Below are positions 26,441-35,885 of a DNA stretch of 64,000 nt, in pieces; within the stretch, counting starts at the first letter, position 1; each line of letters starts with the position of its first letter. Both the position numbers and the translations under genes were made by a program. Origin of the DNA: Maribacter sp. (GTDB taxonomy: Bacteria > Bacteroidota > Bacteroidia > Flavobacteriales > Flavobacteriaceae). The stretch spans positions 1-64,000 of the forward strand of contig JAHENB010000005.1 of the NCBI GenBank assembly GCA_024643345.1, in the 5' to 3' direction. The notes beneath the pieces were generated by a model. The model searched no databases. It was given only the letters and a program-made list of their open reading frames with translations, and was not told the origin of the DNA.

Positions 26441-28117
26441 TTATTTGGCTTTTTTGCCTCTGGGCGTTTTGTTCTTGGTCTTAGACTTTGAACCGACCCT
26501 AGACATGGCGCAACGGAAGCCGATATAATCGGTGGCCATGTACTGTGGCAAGTACCTGCGTTGTGCTGGATCAAGCCAATAGGCACGATCTCTCCACGAC
26601 CCACCTTTGAAAACGCGCACCTCGTCATTGATGAGGGTGGTTCTGTTGTTAGACGTGTCGTACTGTCTTGACAACTGGCCTAATGAATCACGTGATACGT
26701 TATGTTTTGGAGAATCGTACATTTTTCTCGCATTGGGATCATTTTCATCTTCTTCTTCACTGAACTTGTCGAAGAACCTTGATGAACCTGCATCGCCATC
26801 CCTATAACCCCTATTATCGCTTGATGAGAAATTTGTTCTTAGATAGGTTTCGTTCTCATCAACGGGCACCATTTTAATTTCTCCAGGAAGGTTCATGGCC
26901 ACTACTTTTCCATTGGGCAGCGTGTCGAACACTACGGAATCCCTTAAGATGTTTACCTTACCATCTTCTCCAATGGCGGTCTTCATGTAAATATTTCCTC
27001 TGAAATAATTGAAGTCGCTGATTTCATCATCCACTATAGGGCGATATACATCAGCTACCCATTCGGCCACGTTGCCGGCCATATCATAAAGTCCCAGATC
27101 GTTCGGCTTATAGGACATTACCTGTGCGGTGATGTCAGCTCCATCATCTGACCATCCTGCAATACCGCCATAATCACCTTTTCCCTGTTTGAAATTGGCC
27201 ATCTGATCGCCTCGGCCTACACGCTGTCCGTTACGGGTATATTCACCATCCCATGGGTATTTTTTTCTTCCCCTATAGTTGTTGTATTCCCTTGAGCCTT
27301 GGTTCGCCTGAGCGGCATATTCCCATTCGGTTTCTGTTGGTAGTCTATACTCTGGCATGATTACCCCACTGCTGCGTTTCGCAAAGCTATTTACACTGTC
27401 TTTTTTCATCTTGCCCTGAAGTGAATCGATTTGACCGTTGTATACGGATTCTGGCCTGTTCAAATAGGCTTCCGTGCTGAAAGTACCCTGTACCTCTCCG
27501 GTCGCTGCTTTGTATTTGGCATCTTCGGATAGATAACCTTCACGTTCAAGCATAATTTCATTTACCCTATCGGTACGCCATTCGGCAAATTGGGTGGCCT
27601 GTATCCAGTTGACACCAACCACAGGATATTCGGCGTATGCTGGGTGTCGAAGGTAGTTGTTGGTCATGGTTTCGTTGAAGCCCAAACGGTTTCTCCAAAC
27701 CAAGGTATCGGGCAAAGCACCTGTATAAATGTTGGCATACATAGGATTTTCTGGGGGATAAACACTTTTTAGATAATCCAAATACTCCAAATACATAACA
27801 TTGGTCACCTCAGTTTCATCCATATAAAAAGACTGCACGTGCTGTGAGGTTGGGGTATTGTCCCAATCGTGCATCACATCATCTTGTACCTTTCCTTTTG
27901 TAAATGTGCCGCCTTCAACGAATACAAGACCTGGAGCGGTTTCCTGCTCCTTGAAATCTGTATTGAATTGAAAACCTCCGTCTTTTGAATTGATTTTCCA
28001 ACCGGTTGCCCTGGAAACATCTTTGGTGGAAGATCCAGATTTTTTACAACTGGTCGCCATTGATCCAGCTGCGATCACCGTAAAAGAAAGTACAACTTTG
28101 ATAAAATGTTTTTTCAT
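26441..28117 (-). CDS. gldJ: Gliding motility lipoprotein GldJ
   Basis: A 558-residue outer-membrane lipoprotein needed for gliding and for stable type IX secretion components. The signal peptide ends in the lipobox MATSC with Cys24 as the lipidated residue. The body is a formylglycine-generating-enzyme-like (SUMF1) fold: FVEGGTFTKG, FYMDETEVTNVMYLEYLDY, YPVVGVNWIQATQFAEW, RLPTETEWEYAAQ, GLYDMAGNVAEWVADVY and VFKGGSWRDRAYW near the end. It is named from known flavobacterial GldJ proteins. It faces away from porV; in F. johnsoniae porU lies between the two, here it does not. Confidence 0.94.
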   Translation of the reverse strand: MKKHFIKVVLSFTVIAAGSMATSCKKSGSSTKDVSRATGWKINSKDGGFQFNTDFKEQETAPGLVFVEGGTFTKGKVQDDVMHDWDNTPTSQHVQSFYMDETEVTNVMYLEYLDYLKSVYPPENPMYANIYTGALPDTLVWRNRLGFNETMTNNYLRHPAYAEYPVVGVNWIQATQFAEWRTDRVNEIMLEREGYLSEDAKYKAATGEVQGTFSTEAYLNRPESVYNGQIDSLQGKMKKDSVNSFAKRSSGVIMPEYRLPTETEWEYAAQANQGSREYNNYRGRKKYPWDGEYTRNGQRVGRGDQMANFKQGKGDYGGIAGWSDDGADITAQVMSYKPNDLGLYDMAGNVAEWVADVYRPIVDDEISDFNYFRGNIYMKTAIGEDGKVNILRDSVVFDTLPNGKVVAMNLPGEIKMVPVDENETYLRTNFSSSDNRGYRDGDAGSSRFFDKFSEEEDENDPNARKMYDSPKHNVSRDSLGQLSRQYDTSNNRTTLINDEVRVFKGGSWRDRAYWLDPAQRRYLPQYMATDYIGFRCAMSRVGSKSKTKNKTPRGKKAK

Positions 28118-28570
28118 AATTAGGACTTGAGTTCAATTACTCGAACCACGATTTTGGTTGTTCGATAATGTATTTTATTTGATTTTTAATCTCGCTTTCG
28201 GCTTATAAAACGATGTTTTGGCCATTATATTTTATCATCTAAAAAAAATAGGTTCCAAATCACCATTGGTATTGTAGGGCACCGACAAGCACATTTAATT
28301 CCATAACGGTTTAATGGTGTTAATATTATAGGATATATTCATTTCTTTCGCCTTCCTTGATTACTGTTCATATCCTTCGGCCAAACAGATTGTAAATATA
28401 GGAGCCTCAAAAAGGTATATCGAACCAACAAAAGTGCCGTTTAACCTAAAAATATAGATGTTCGTATATAAGATATTTCCAAAATGCCCGTTAACCAAGT
28501 ATAATTTTATTTTTATTAGGAGTCGAGGACATTCAATTATTATTGAAAAACTAAACTTAGCAAGGAACGA
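28118..28570. other. 453-bp divergent intergenic region between gldJ and porV
   Basis: AT-rich DNA holding the upstream regions of two divergent genes. I see no open frame, no remnant of porU and no clear TAnnTTTG box. TAATTTTA (about 28502) is the nearest to a plus-strand -7 element for porV. Confidence 0.55.
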
Positions 28571-29719
28571 ATGAAAAAATTAGCGATACTGACACTATTG
28601 GCCCTTACCTGTAAATTGTCTGCCCAGGATAACAACCGGGTAATAACCACCGCGGTACCATTTTTGACGATTGCGGCTGACGCAAGATCGGCAGGGATGG
28701 GCGATATGGGCGTCGCCACTTCCGCAGACGCTTATTCCCAACAGTGGAATCCTGCAAAATTTGCTTTTGCGGATCGAAAAATGGGAGTTGGTTTGGGGTA
28801 CACCCCTTATTTGGAGAGTGTCATTAAAGATATTGGTTTACTTAGTGGGAGCTATTTCAACAAAATTAATGATCAAAGTGCCTTTGCGCTTAGCTTGCGC
28901 TATTTTTCGTTGGGTGAAATAGAATTACGGCAAACAATCGATGAGGTCGGCACCATTGTAAAGCCGAACGAATTTTCCTTTGATGGGTCCTATTCGTTAA
29001 AATTGAGCCCTACTTTTTCTATGGCGGTTGCCGGCAGGTTTATCAATTCGAATCTTAGACTGCCACAAGCGGAAAATGCCGATTCTAAATCGGCGAGTTC
29101 CTTTGCGGTGGATGTGGCCGGGTATTACCGCTCAAGGGAAATCGCTTACAACAGTTTTGATGGCCGTTGGAGAGCGGGTTTCAATATTTCCAATGTAGGG
29201 GGAAAAATACAATACGATGCTGGCGGACAAGAAAATTTCTTGCCAACAAATTTAAAATTCGGCGGTGGTTTTGATATGATTTTAGATCTGGATAATAAGA
29301 TTGCATTTACGTCGGAATTCAATAAACTATTGGTTCCCACTCCCAAGGATTTCAATGGTGATGGCGTTATCGACGCCACAGATAACGATGAATACCAAAG
29401 TATCGGTTTCTTGGAAGGGATGTTCAAATCTTTTGGGGATGCCCCGGATGGTTTTAGCGAGGAATTAAAGGAATTTACTTGGGCTTTGGGCGCGGAATAT
29501 ACCTATCAGGAAGCCTTTATGGTGAGAACTGGATATTTTCATGAAAGCCCTGAAAAGGGAGCTCGGCAGTTCTTTTCATTAGGGGCCGGATTTAAGTTCA
29601 ATATAATGCAGATCGATCTTTCCTATCTGTTCTCTACCTCTCAGGTAAAGAATCCTCTGGAGAATTCGCTTCGTTTTTCCCTTGCCTTTAACCTAGGTGA
29701 AGAAATGTTAAATGATTAG
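28571..29719 (+). CDS. porV: Type IX secretion outer-membrane protein PorV
   Basis: A 382-residue outer-membrane beta-barrel of the FadL-like group. PorV binds type IX substrates after translocation and delivers them to the PorU sortase. A signal peptide covers about residues 1-18 (cleavage near LSAQ). The N-terminus has TTAVPFLTIAADARSAGMGD and WNPAKFAF, typical of PorV/LptO. A calcium-like loop (FNGDGVIDATDNDE) lies in the middle and the protein ends in an amphipathic strand. A strong terminator follows. The usual partner gene porU is not adjacent. Confidence 0.94.
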   Translation: MKKLAILTLLALTCKLSAQDNNRVITTAVPFLTIAADARSAGMGDMGVATSADAYSQQWNPAKFAFADRKMGVGLGYTPYLESVIKDIGLLSGSYFNKINDQSAFALSLRYFSLGEIELRQTIDEVGTIVKPNEFSFDGSYSLKLSPTFSMAVAGRFINSNLRLPQAENADSKSASSFAVDVAGYYRSREIAYNSFDGRWRAGFNISNVGGKIQYDAGGQENFLPTNLKFGGGFDMILDLDNKIAFTSEFNKLLVPTPKDFNGDGVIDATDNDEYQSIGFLEGMFKSFGDAPDGFSEELKEFTWALGAEYTYQEAFMVRTGYFHESPEKGARQFFSLGAGFKFNIMQIDLSYLFSTSQVKNPLENSLRFSLAFNLGEEMLND

Positions 29720-29744
29720 GTCCTTCGTCGACTTTTTAAGCATA

Positions 29745-29774
29745 AATAAAACCCGCTTTTGAGCGGGTTTTATT
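29745..29774 (+). terminator. Terminator after porV
   Basis: A 13-bp perfect stem, AATAAAACCCGCT (29745-29757) with AGCGGGTTTTATT (29762-29774), over a TTTG loop, followed by TTTTAG. It isolates porV from cdd. Confidence 0.9.
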
Positions 29775-29805
29775 ATTTTAGTTTAATTTCAGTACTATTG
29801 GTTTT

Positions 29806-30291
29806 ATGCAAAAACAAAAAATAGCCTTTGAATACAGTGTATTTGAATCGATTTTGGAACTTGACAAAGTGCACCGTGAGTTGATGCTGCTGGCCGATGC
29901 CGCAAGAAAAAATGCGTACGCCCCTTACTCCAATTTTCAGGTAGGAGCGGCGGTGCTGCTTGAAAATGGCAAGGTCGTTATCGGAAATAATCAAGAGAAT
30001 GCCTGTTACCCTTCGGGCCTTTGCGCTGAACGAGTGGCTATATTTCAAGCTGGGGCAGTCTATCCCAACCAAATCATCAAAGCCATAGCCATTTCTGCCT
30101 CTTCCTCGAAGCAATCGTTAAAGATGCCGGCCGCACCTTGTGGCAATTGCAGACAGTCTATCGCCGAATATGAATTGAAACAAGTGCAACCCATAACCAT
30201 ACTGATGAGCGGTGCCGAAGGTAATGTTTTCAAATGTGACTCCATCAGCGATCTTCTTCCCTTGGCCTTTGACAGCACCTATTTAATCTAG
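29806..30291 (+). CDS. cdd: Cytidine deaminase
   Basis: A 161-residue zinc enzyme that deaminates cytidine and deoxycytidine to uridine forms in pyrimidine salvage. Zinc ligands are Cys73 (in GLCAER, with catalytic Glu75) and Cys112 and Cys115 (in APCGNC). APYSNFQVGAA is the usual substrate-binding segment. The length is that of the tetrameric or dimeric short forms. It is monocistronic, between the porV terminator and the pdhA promoter; I recall cdd next to porV in other Flavobacteriaceae. Confidence 0.95.
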   Translation: MQKQKIAFEYSVFESILELDKVHRELMLLADAARKNAYAPYSNFQVGAAVLLENGKVVIGNNQENACYPSGLCAERVAIFQAGAVYPNQIIKAIAISASSSKQSLKMPAAPCGNCRQSIAEYELKQVQPITILMSGAEGNVFKCDSISDLLPLAFDSTYLI

Positions 30292-30403
30292 ACCGTCCTT
30301 TGCGAAGAAGTTAAAGATCACAGCGGGTGGGCTCTATATGAGAAACCAGTACTTTTTCTCCAAACCTTTTACATCTATTTTTTTCCACTAATGATTTAAT
30401 ATG

Positions 30404-30411
30404 TATTTTTG
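30404..30411 (+). promoter_or_regulatory. Probable -7 element of pdhA-pdhC
   Basis: TATTTTTG matches TAnnTTTG and lies 74 bases before the pdhA ATG (30486). No ideal -33 TTG is present. Confidence 0.45.
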
Positions 30412-30485
30412 TTTCTTGCGGTACCGGGCCGATGGCAATCGGCAAGTTTTCGGGCTATTTTTCGGGTTATCTTAAAAAGTATTCA

Positions 30486-31484
30486 ATGGAAAAAATCACC
30501 AAGGAAGTGTACCTAAAATGGTACGAGGACATGTTGTTTTGGCGAAAGTTCGAAGACAAACTTGCAGCGGTCTACATTCAACAAAAGGTCAGGGGTTTTT
30601 TGCACCTTTACAATGGGCAGGAAGCTGTTTTGGCGGGCTCCTTGCATGCCATGGACCTCACAAAAGACCGAATGATTACCGCCTACAGGAACCATGTACA
30701 GCCTATCGGCATGGGCGTAGATCCCAGGCGTGTGATGGCCGAACTCTATGGAAAGGTCACCGGAACTTCAAAAGGCATGGGTGGTTCGATGCATATTTTT
30801 TCAAAAGAACACCGTTTTCATGGAGGTCACGGTATCGTTGGCGGTCAAATCCCCTTGGGGGCCGGAATGGCTTTTGGTGACAAATATTTCGGAAGGGATA
30901 ATGTGACCATCTGCTGTATGGGAGATGGTGCGGTAAGGCAGGGTTCCTTGCACGAAACTTTTAATTTGGCCATGCTTTGGCAACTACCAGTTGTTTTTGT
31001 CTGTGAAAACAATGGGTATGCGATGGGTACCTCCGTGGCGAGAACTTCATTCTCTACGGAAATCTGGAAACTTGGACTCGGTTATGAAATGCCCTGTGGT
31101 CCTGTTGATGGAATGGATCCCGTGGCCGTTGCCAAGGAAATGAGCAAGGCCATTGATCGGGCCAGAAGCGGTGGCGGACCTACTTTTTTGGAGATGAAGA
31201 CCTACAGGTATAGGGGCCATTCCATGTCTGACGCCCAACACTACCGTACGAAAGACGAAGTCGAGGAATATAAAAAAATCGACCCCATTACCCAGGTTTT
31301 GGACGTTATCAAAGAAAATAAATACGCGACCGACGAAGAAATCAAGGGTATTGATAAAAGGGTTAAAAACTTGGTTGCGGAGTGTGAAAAGTATGCAGAG
31401 GAATCGGCTTATCCACCTATCCAACAATTGTACGATATGGTATACGAACAGGAAGATTTTCCCTTTGTACAAAATAAACTATAA
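30486..31484 (+). CDS. pdhA: Pyruvate dehydrogenase E1 component, alpha subunit
   Basis: The 332-residue E1-alpha subunit decarboxylates pyruvate with thiamine diphosphate, together with PdhB (encoded at 50435). The TPP motif GDGAVRQGS...ENNGYAMG is intact, and YRYRGHSMSD carries the phosphorylation-loop-like region. The ATG at 30486 starts the family N-terminus MEKITKEVYLKWYEDM; the frame extends 18 codons upstream without similarity. It is followed after 4 bases by pdhC. Confidence 0.96.
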   Translation: MEKITKEVYLKWYEDMLFWRKFEDKLAAVYIQQKVRGFLHLYNGQEAVLAGSLHAMDLTKDRMITAYRNHVQPIGMGVDPRRVMAELYGKVTGTSKGMGGSMHIFSKEHRFHGGHGIVGGQIPLGAGMAFGDKYFGRDNVTICCMGDGAVRQGSLHETFNLAMLWQLPVVFVCENNGYAMGTSVARTSFSTEIWKLGLGYEMPCGPVDGMDPVAVAKEMSKAIDRARSGGGPTFLEMKTYRYRGHSMSDAQHYRTKDEVEEYKKIDPITQVLDVIKENKYATDEEIKGIDKRVKNLVAECEKYAEESAYPPIQQLYDMVYEQEDFPFVQNKL

Positions 31485-31488
31485 GTAG

Positions 31489-33141
31489 ATGGCAGAAGTA
31501 ATAAATATGCCCCGTTTGAGCGACACCATGGAAGAAGGTACAGTTGCCAAATGGTTGAAGAAGGTCGGCGATAAAGTTAAAGAAGGCGATATCTTGGCAG
31601 AAATTGAGACCGATAAGGCCACTATGGAATTTGAATCGTTCCATGAAGGTACTCTATTGTATATAGGAATAGCAGAGGGAGATGGAGCACCAGTTGACTC
31701 CTTATTGGCCATCATTGGTGAAGAGGGCGAAGATATTTCCGGTTTGTTAAATGATAGTCCATCACCCAAGGAGCATGTATCGGAGGCGTCCGAACCTTTA
31801 GTTGAAAATAGCGGAAATGCCCCAAAAAATGAAGTTGAGGATGTAAATTCGGCTGAGGGTGCCATCGAAATCCCTAAAGGGGTCGAGATTATCAAAATGC
31901 CCCGTTTGAGCGATACCATGGAAGAAGGAACCGTGGCCACTTGGTTGAAAAAAGTTGGCGATACTGTAGAGGAAGGCGATATTTTGGCAGAGATTGAAAC
32001 CGATAAGGCCACCATGGAGTTCGAATCGTTCTATTCTGGCACTCTTCTTTATATCGGAATTAAAGAGGGCGGCACTGCCCCTGTTGATACGGTACTTGCG
32101 GTCATAGGGCCAAAAGGAACCGATGTAGATGCGGTCCTTAAAGCAAAACCGGGAACTGAGAAAGTGACCGATACGGCAAAGGAACCTGAAACCATTACTT
32201 CATCGACGCAAAACTCAAATGAAAATAAAATAGTAGCCGATGGCAAGCGCATCTTCGCTTCGCCCTTGGCCAAAAAAATAGCCTCTGACAAAGGTATAAA
32301 TTTAGCAGAGGTCACTGGTTCAGGTGACCATGGGCGGATTGTAAAAAAGGATGTTGAAAACTTCAGTCCCATACAGAAACCATCGGCCCAACCAACCCTA
32401 GGACAGGCTGCTGCAGCCAAGGTCGTTGCCCAAGCTCCGGTGAACCTGCCCGTTGGGGCAGAAGGAAGCGATGAGGTAAAAAATTCCCAAATGCGCAAGA
32501 CCATTGCCAAGCGCTTGGCGGAATCAAAATTCACCGCACCCCATTACTACCTGATGATCGAGGTTGATATGGACAATGCCATTGCTTCCCGTGAACAGAT
32601 CAACAATTTGCCAGATACCAAAGTCTCTTTCAATGATATGGTCGTAAAGGCCTGTGCCATGGCACTAAAGAAACACCCACAAGTGAATACCAGTTGGAAC
32701 GGTGATACCACCCGATATAACCAGCACATCCATGTTGGCGTTGCGGTAGCGGTCGAAGATGGTCTGGTAGTTCCCGTTCTTCGATTTACAGATCAAATGA
32801 ACCTGACGCAGATTGGTGCTTCGGTAAAGGATCTGGCAGGAAGGGCAAGAAACAAGAAACTTACCCCAATTGAGATGGAGGGCAGTACATTTACGGTTTC
32901 CAATTTGGGAATGTTCGGTATCTTGGAGTTTACCTCCATTATCAACCAACCCAATTCGGCCATTCTTTCGGTAGGGGCCATCGTAGAAAGACCGGTTGTG
33001 AAAAACGGCCAAATCGTAGTGGGCAATACCATGAAATTATCTTTGGCCTGCGATCACAGGACGGTAGACGGGGCCACAGGCGCCCAATTCCTGCAGACCT
33101 TAAAGGCCTACTTGGAAAACCCCGTGACGATGTTGGCATAA
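31489..33141 (+). CDS. pdhC: Pyruvate dehydrogenase E2, dihydrolipoamide acetyltransferase
   Basis: The 550-residue E2 core moves the acetyl group from E1 to CoA. It has two tandem lipoyl domains, at about residues 2-80 and 131-210, with lipoyl lysines K43 and K173 in ETDKATMEF; they are almost identical and exactly 130 residues apart. A peripheral-subunit-binding domain follows (about 255-290), then the acetyltransferase domain with the catalytic motif CDHRTVDG near the C-terminus. Pro/Ala/Glu-rich linkers join them. The start is ATG 4 bases after pdhA. Confidence 0.97.
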   Translation: MAEVINMPRLSDTMEEGTVAKWLKKVGDKVKEGDILAEIETDKATMEFESFHEGTLLYIGIAEGDGAPVDSLLAIIGEEGEDISGLLNDSPSPKEHVSEASEPLVENSGNAPKNEVEDVNSAEGAIEIPKGVEIIKMPRLSDTMEEGTVATWLKKVGDTVEEGDILAEIETDKATMEFESFYSGTLLYIGIKEGGTAPVDTVLAVIGPKGTDVDAVLKAKPGTEKVTDTAKEPETITSSTQNSNENKIVADGKRIFASPLAKKIASDKGINLAEVTGSGDHGRIVKKDVENFSPIQKPSAQPTLGQAAAAKVVAQAPVNLPVGAEGSDEVKNSQMRKTIAKRLAESKFTAPHYYLMIEVDMDNAIASREQINNLPDTKVSFNDMVVKACAMALKKHPQVNTSWNGDTTRYNQHIHVGVAVAVEDGLVVPVLRFTDQMNLTQIGASVKDLAGRARNKKLTPIEMEGSTFTVSNLGMFGILEFTSIINQPNSAILSVGAIVERPVVKNGQIVVGNTMKLSLACDHRTVDGATGAQFLQTLKAYLENPVTMLA

Positions 33142-33280
33142 AGCTAATGGGGAGTCAAAAATTCAATTGGTTTTGATCAAGAATTCGCAAAAAAATAATA
33201 TAATATTATCCAGACAAAAAGGGGCATTCCAAATTTTTTGGGATGTTTTTTTATTAGAGGCAATAACCGGTACCAGAACA

Positions 33281-34339
33281 ATGAAAAAATTCGGACATCT
33301 ACTTTTGACAATGCTTATTTTGGGATGTGGGGCCAGGCAAACCAATAGAAATTCGAATCCTATCGGTACCACTGGGGCAGACGGTATGAAGGGAAGTATG
33401 GCTGCGGTCGAGGAATCCACAAAAGACGATATTGCCACCAAAAATAAAATAAAGGGTGAACCTAAGAGTTTAAGTTTTTCCAGTAGTGGCGAGATTGCCA
33501 TAATTATGGACTTTCTCGCCTCCGATTCACTCCAGGGCCGCGATGCCGGCAGCTTGGGTATCGGTATGGCAGCCGATTTTGTTGAGAACATTTTTATGAA
33601 AAACGGTGTAAAGCCCTATTTTGAAACCTATCGTGATACCCTTTCCAATTTTGAAAAACCTGCCTTTAATATGGTGGGAGTGGTTGAAGGCAATGACCCA
33701 TCCCTAAAGGATGAGTTTGTCATTTTGGGTGCCCATTATGATCATATCGGTCTGATTGACCCTGAAAATAATGATTCCATTGCCAATGGCGCCAACGATA
33801 ACGCATCGGGCAGCACGGTAGTTTTAGAGTTGGCCCGTTATTTTGGCAATACCAATAAGAACAAGCGGACTATTGTTTTCACCCTTTTTAGCGCAGAGGA
33901 AAAAGGACTTTTGGGCTCTGAGCATCTGGCGCAAAAATTAAAGGCCCAAAATATGGATCTTTATGCGATGTTGAATTTTGAGATGGTCGGGGTGCCTTTG
34001 ATCGACAAAGATTATCTGATGTACCTTACAGGATATGAACTGTCTAACCTGGCATCGGTGAGCAATACCTATGCCAAGGAAAATCTTGCGGGTTTTCTGC
34101 CAAAGGCACAAGAGTTCAATCTTTTTAAAAGATCTGACAATTACCCTTTCCACAATGCATTTGGCGTGCCCTCGCAGACATATAGCACTTTTGATTTCAC
34201 CAATTTCGATTTCTACCATAGGGTAGATGACGAAGCTTCTTTGATGGATTTTGGTCATATGGCGAACTTGGTGAACAAGGTTATTCCGGTAATCGAAGGA
34301 ATCGTTAACGCTCCTACAAGGGAAATCAAATATAATTAA
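33281..34339 (+). CDS. M28 family zinc peptidase, lipoprotein
   Basis: A 352-residue predicted lipoprotein: MKKFGHLLLTMLILGCGA has a lipobox with Cys16. The M28 peptidase domain shows GAHYDHIG, NGANDNASGSTVVLELA, FSAEEKGLLGSEHL and FEMVG, which supply the two-zinc ligands and the catalytic Glu. It should be an envelope aminopeptidase or related dipeptidase. The ATG at 33281 was chosen over an upstream GTG because it begins the signal peptide. It overlaps the SDR gene by one base (TAATG). Confidence 0.9.
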   Translation: MKKFGHLLLTMLILGCGARQTNRNSNPIGTTGADGMKGSMAAVEESTKDDIATKNKIKGEPKSLSFSSSGEIAIIMDFLASDSLQGRDAGSLGIGMAADFVENIFMKNGVKPYFETYRDTLSNFEKPAFNMVGVVEGNDPSLKDEFVILGAHYDHIGLIDPENNDSIANGANDNASGSTVVLELARYFGNTNKNKRTIVFTLFSAEEKGLLGSEHLAQKLKAQNMDLYAMLNFEMVGVPLIDKDYLMYLTGYELSNLASVSNTYAKENLAGFLPKAQEFNLFKRSDNYPFHNAFGVPSQTYSTFDFTNFDFYHRVDDEASLMDFGHMANLVNKVIPVIEGIVNAPTREIKYN

Positions 34340-35019
34340 TGGCTCATGTAATAGTAACGGGCAGCAGTAGGGGCATTGGCTTTGAATTAGCCAGGCTTTT
34401 CGCGGAAGAAGGTCATCAGGTTTTGGCACTTTCGCGAAACCAAGGACCGATTCATGATTTGAACCATAAAAATATCCATTCTTTTCCCTTTGATATTTCA
34501 ATCGAGGACGACTTGGTAAAGCTCAAAGAATATATAGACTCGCATTGGAAAAATGTTGACATTCTGATCAATAATGCCGGAAAATTGCTCAATTTGCCTT
34601 TTCTAGAGACCGATACAGCGGCCTTTTTGGAGGTGTATAAGGTAAACGTGTTCGGGGTTGCGGCTTTGACCCGAACCGTGCTGCCCAAAATGGATAAAAC
34701 GGGACATGTGGTGACTATAAGCTCCATGGGCGGCGTGCAGGGAAGTCTAAAATTTCCCGGCCTTTCGGCCTATAGTTCAAGCAAAGGTGCAGTGATTACC
34801 CTTACCGAACTTTGGGCAGAGGAATTTAAGGAAAGGGGCCCCTCCTTTAATGTACTTGCCCTCGGGGCGGTACAGACAGAAATGTTGGAAGAAGCCTTTC
34901 CGGGATATCTTGCCCCGGTTACAGCCTTGGAAATGGCCACTTATATAAAGGATTTCGCCTTGACCGGGCACCATCTGTATAATGGTAAGTTGTTGCAGGT
35001 AAGCAAGACCACCCCTTAG
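34339..35019 (+). CDS. SDR family oxidoreductase
   Basis: A 226-residue short-chain dehydrogenase/reductase. TGSSRGIGFELARLFAEEGH is the NADP(H)-type Rossmann loop; INNAG follows, then SSMGG and the catalytic YSSSK. Its substrate cannot be deduced. The start codon overlaps the stop of the M28 peptidase gene, so the two are translated together, though no functional link is evident. Confidence 0.9.
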   Translation: MAHVIVTGSSRGIGFELARLFAEEGHQVLALSRNQGPIHDLNHKNIHSFPFDISIEDDLVKLKEYIDSHWKNVDILINNAGKLLNLPFLETDTAAFLEVYKVNVFGVAALTRTVLPKMDKTGHVVTISSMGGVQGSLKFPGLSAYSSSKGAVITLTELWAEEFKERGPSFNVLALGAVQTEMLEEAFPGYLAPVTALEMATYIKDFALTGHHLYNGKLLQVSKTTP

Positions 35020-35147
35020 CGATTTGAATGTTTTTCCACGATTAACGTTTAATTGGGGAGATTAAAATGGTATACACCATTTGAAATCTTATCGACGTTC
35101 TCAGCGCTTTCCTGGTTTAAGCTTTATGACTAGCCACTTAAAAGTTA

Positions 35148-35155
35148 TATTTTTG
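35148..35155 (+). promoter_or_regulatory. -7 element just before the SprT-like gene
   Basis: TATTTTTG ends only 5 bases before the ATG at 35161. With the usual distance to the transcription start the mRNA would have almost no leader. Confidence 0.45.
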
Positions 35156-35160
35156 TCTTG

Positions 35161-35757
35161 ATGCAAAATATCCTTCAAAAATACCTTCCGGAGCGATCGG
35201 TGGTGTCATGCTTGGCTTTGATACAAGAAAATGGGGTGCATCTAAAGATTGTCAATGAACGGGTTACAAGGCATGGCGACTATCGCAAGTTGACCGACGG
35301 CAAACACCTCATTACAATCAATGCGACTTCGAACAAGTATCAATTCTTGATTACGTTGGTACATGAAATAGCCCATTTGGTCGCGTTTGAGAAATACGGA
35401 AAGCGTATCAAGCCCCATGGATTGGAATGGAAATATACGTTTCAGCATTTAATGCTCCCCTTTATTCGTCCTGAGATCTTTCCGTCGAAACTTCTGCCCT
35501 TTTTAGCAAAACATTTCCGGAATCCGCGGGCCAGCAGCGGTACCGACATGCACTTGTCCTTAGCTTTACGACAGTTTGATGTAAGTGGGTCGAAAACATA
35601 TGTATTTGAATTGCCCATTGGAAGTGTTTTTAGAATTTATAATGGAAAACTATACCGTAAAGGGAATAAAAGGACCAAACGATTTGAATGCATAGAGGTC
35701 GCAACGGGCAAGCTATATCTGTTCCAGCCCAACGCTGAGGTGGAGGTTATTCGCTGA
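35161..35757 (+). CDS. SprT-like domain zinc protease/metalloprotein
   Basis: A 198-residue protein with a SprT-like metallopeptidase domain: LVHEIAHLVAFEKYG has the HExxH motif (His68, Glu69, His72), and KPHGLEWKYTF supplies the likely third histidine. The C-terminal third (YRKGNKRTKRFECIEVATGKLYLF) resembles the usual basic extension of SprT, without the four-cysteine zinc ribbon. The family includes eukaryotic SPRTN, which cleaves DNA-protein crosslinks; the bacterial role is not settled. The ATG at 35161 is preferred to a TTG codon just before it. It may have a near-leaderless mRNA. Confidence 0.88.
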   Translation: MQNILQKYLPERSVVSCLALIQENGVHLKIVNERVTRHGDYRKLTDGKHLITINATSNKYQFLITLVHEIAHLVAFEKYGKRIKPHGLEWKYTFQHLMLPFIRPEIFPSKLLPFLAKHFRNPRASSGTDMHLSLALRQFDVSGSKTYVFELPIGSVFRIYNGKLYRKGNKRTKRFECIEVATGKLYLFQPNAEVEVIR

Positions 35758-35815
35758 GTGTTTTTGAAGATCCCTAATATATTTATTAGAGGACAAACAA
35801 TGAGCCGCGCTGTAA

Positions 35816-35845
35816 TTGGTGCAGAATGTATTAATATTATATTTG
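35816..35845 (+). promoter_or_regulatory. Promoter of manC
   Basis: TTG (35816-35818), a 19-base spacer and TATATTTG (35838-35845) match the flavobacterial consensus, 40 bases before the ATG. Confidence 0.65.
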
Positions 35846-35885
35846 TATTGAATCTTGCGCCAAGTTAGTTAAACTGGACCGAACC

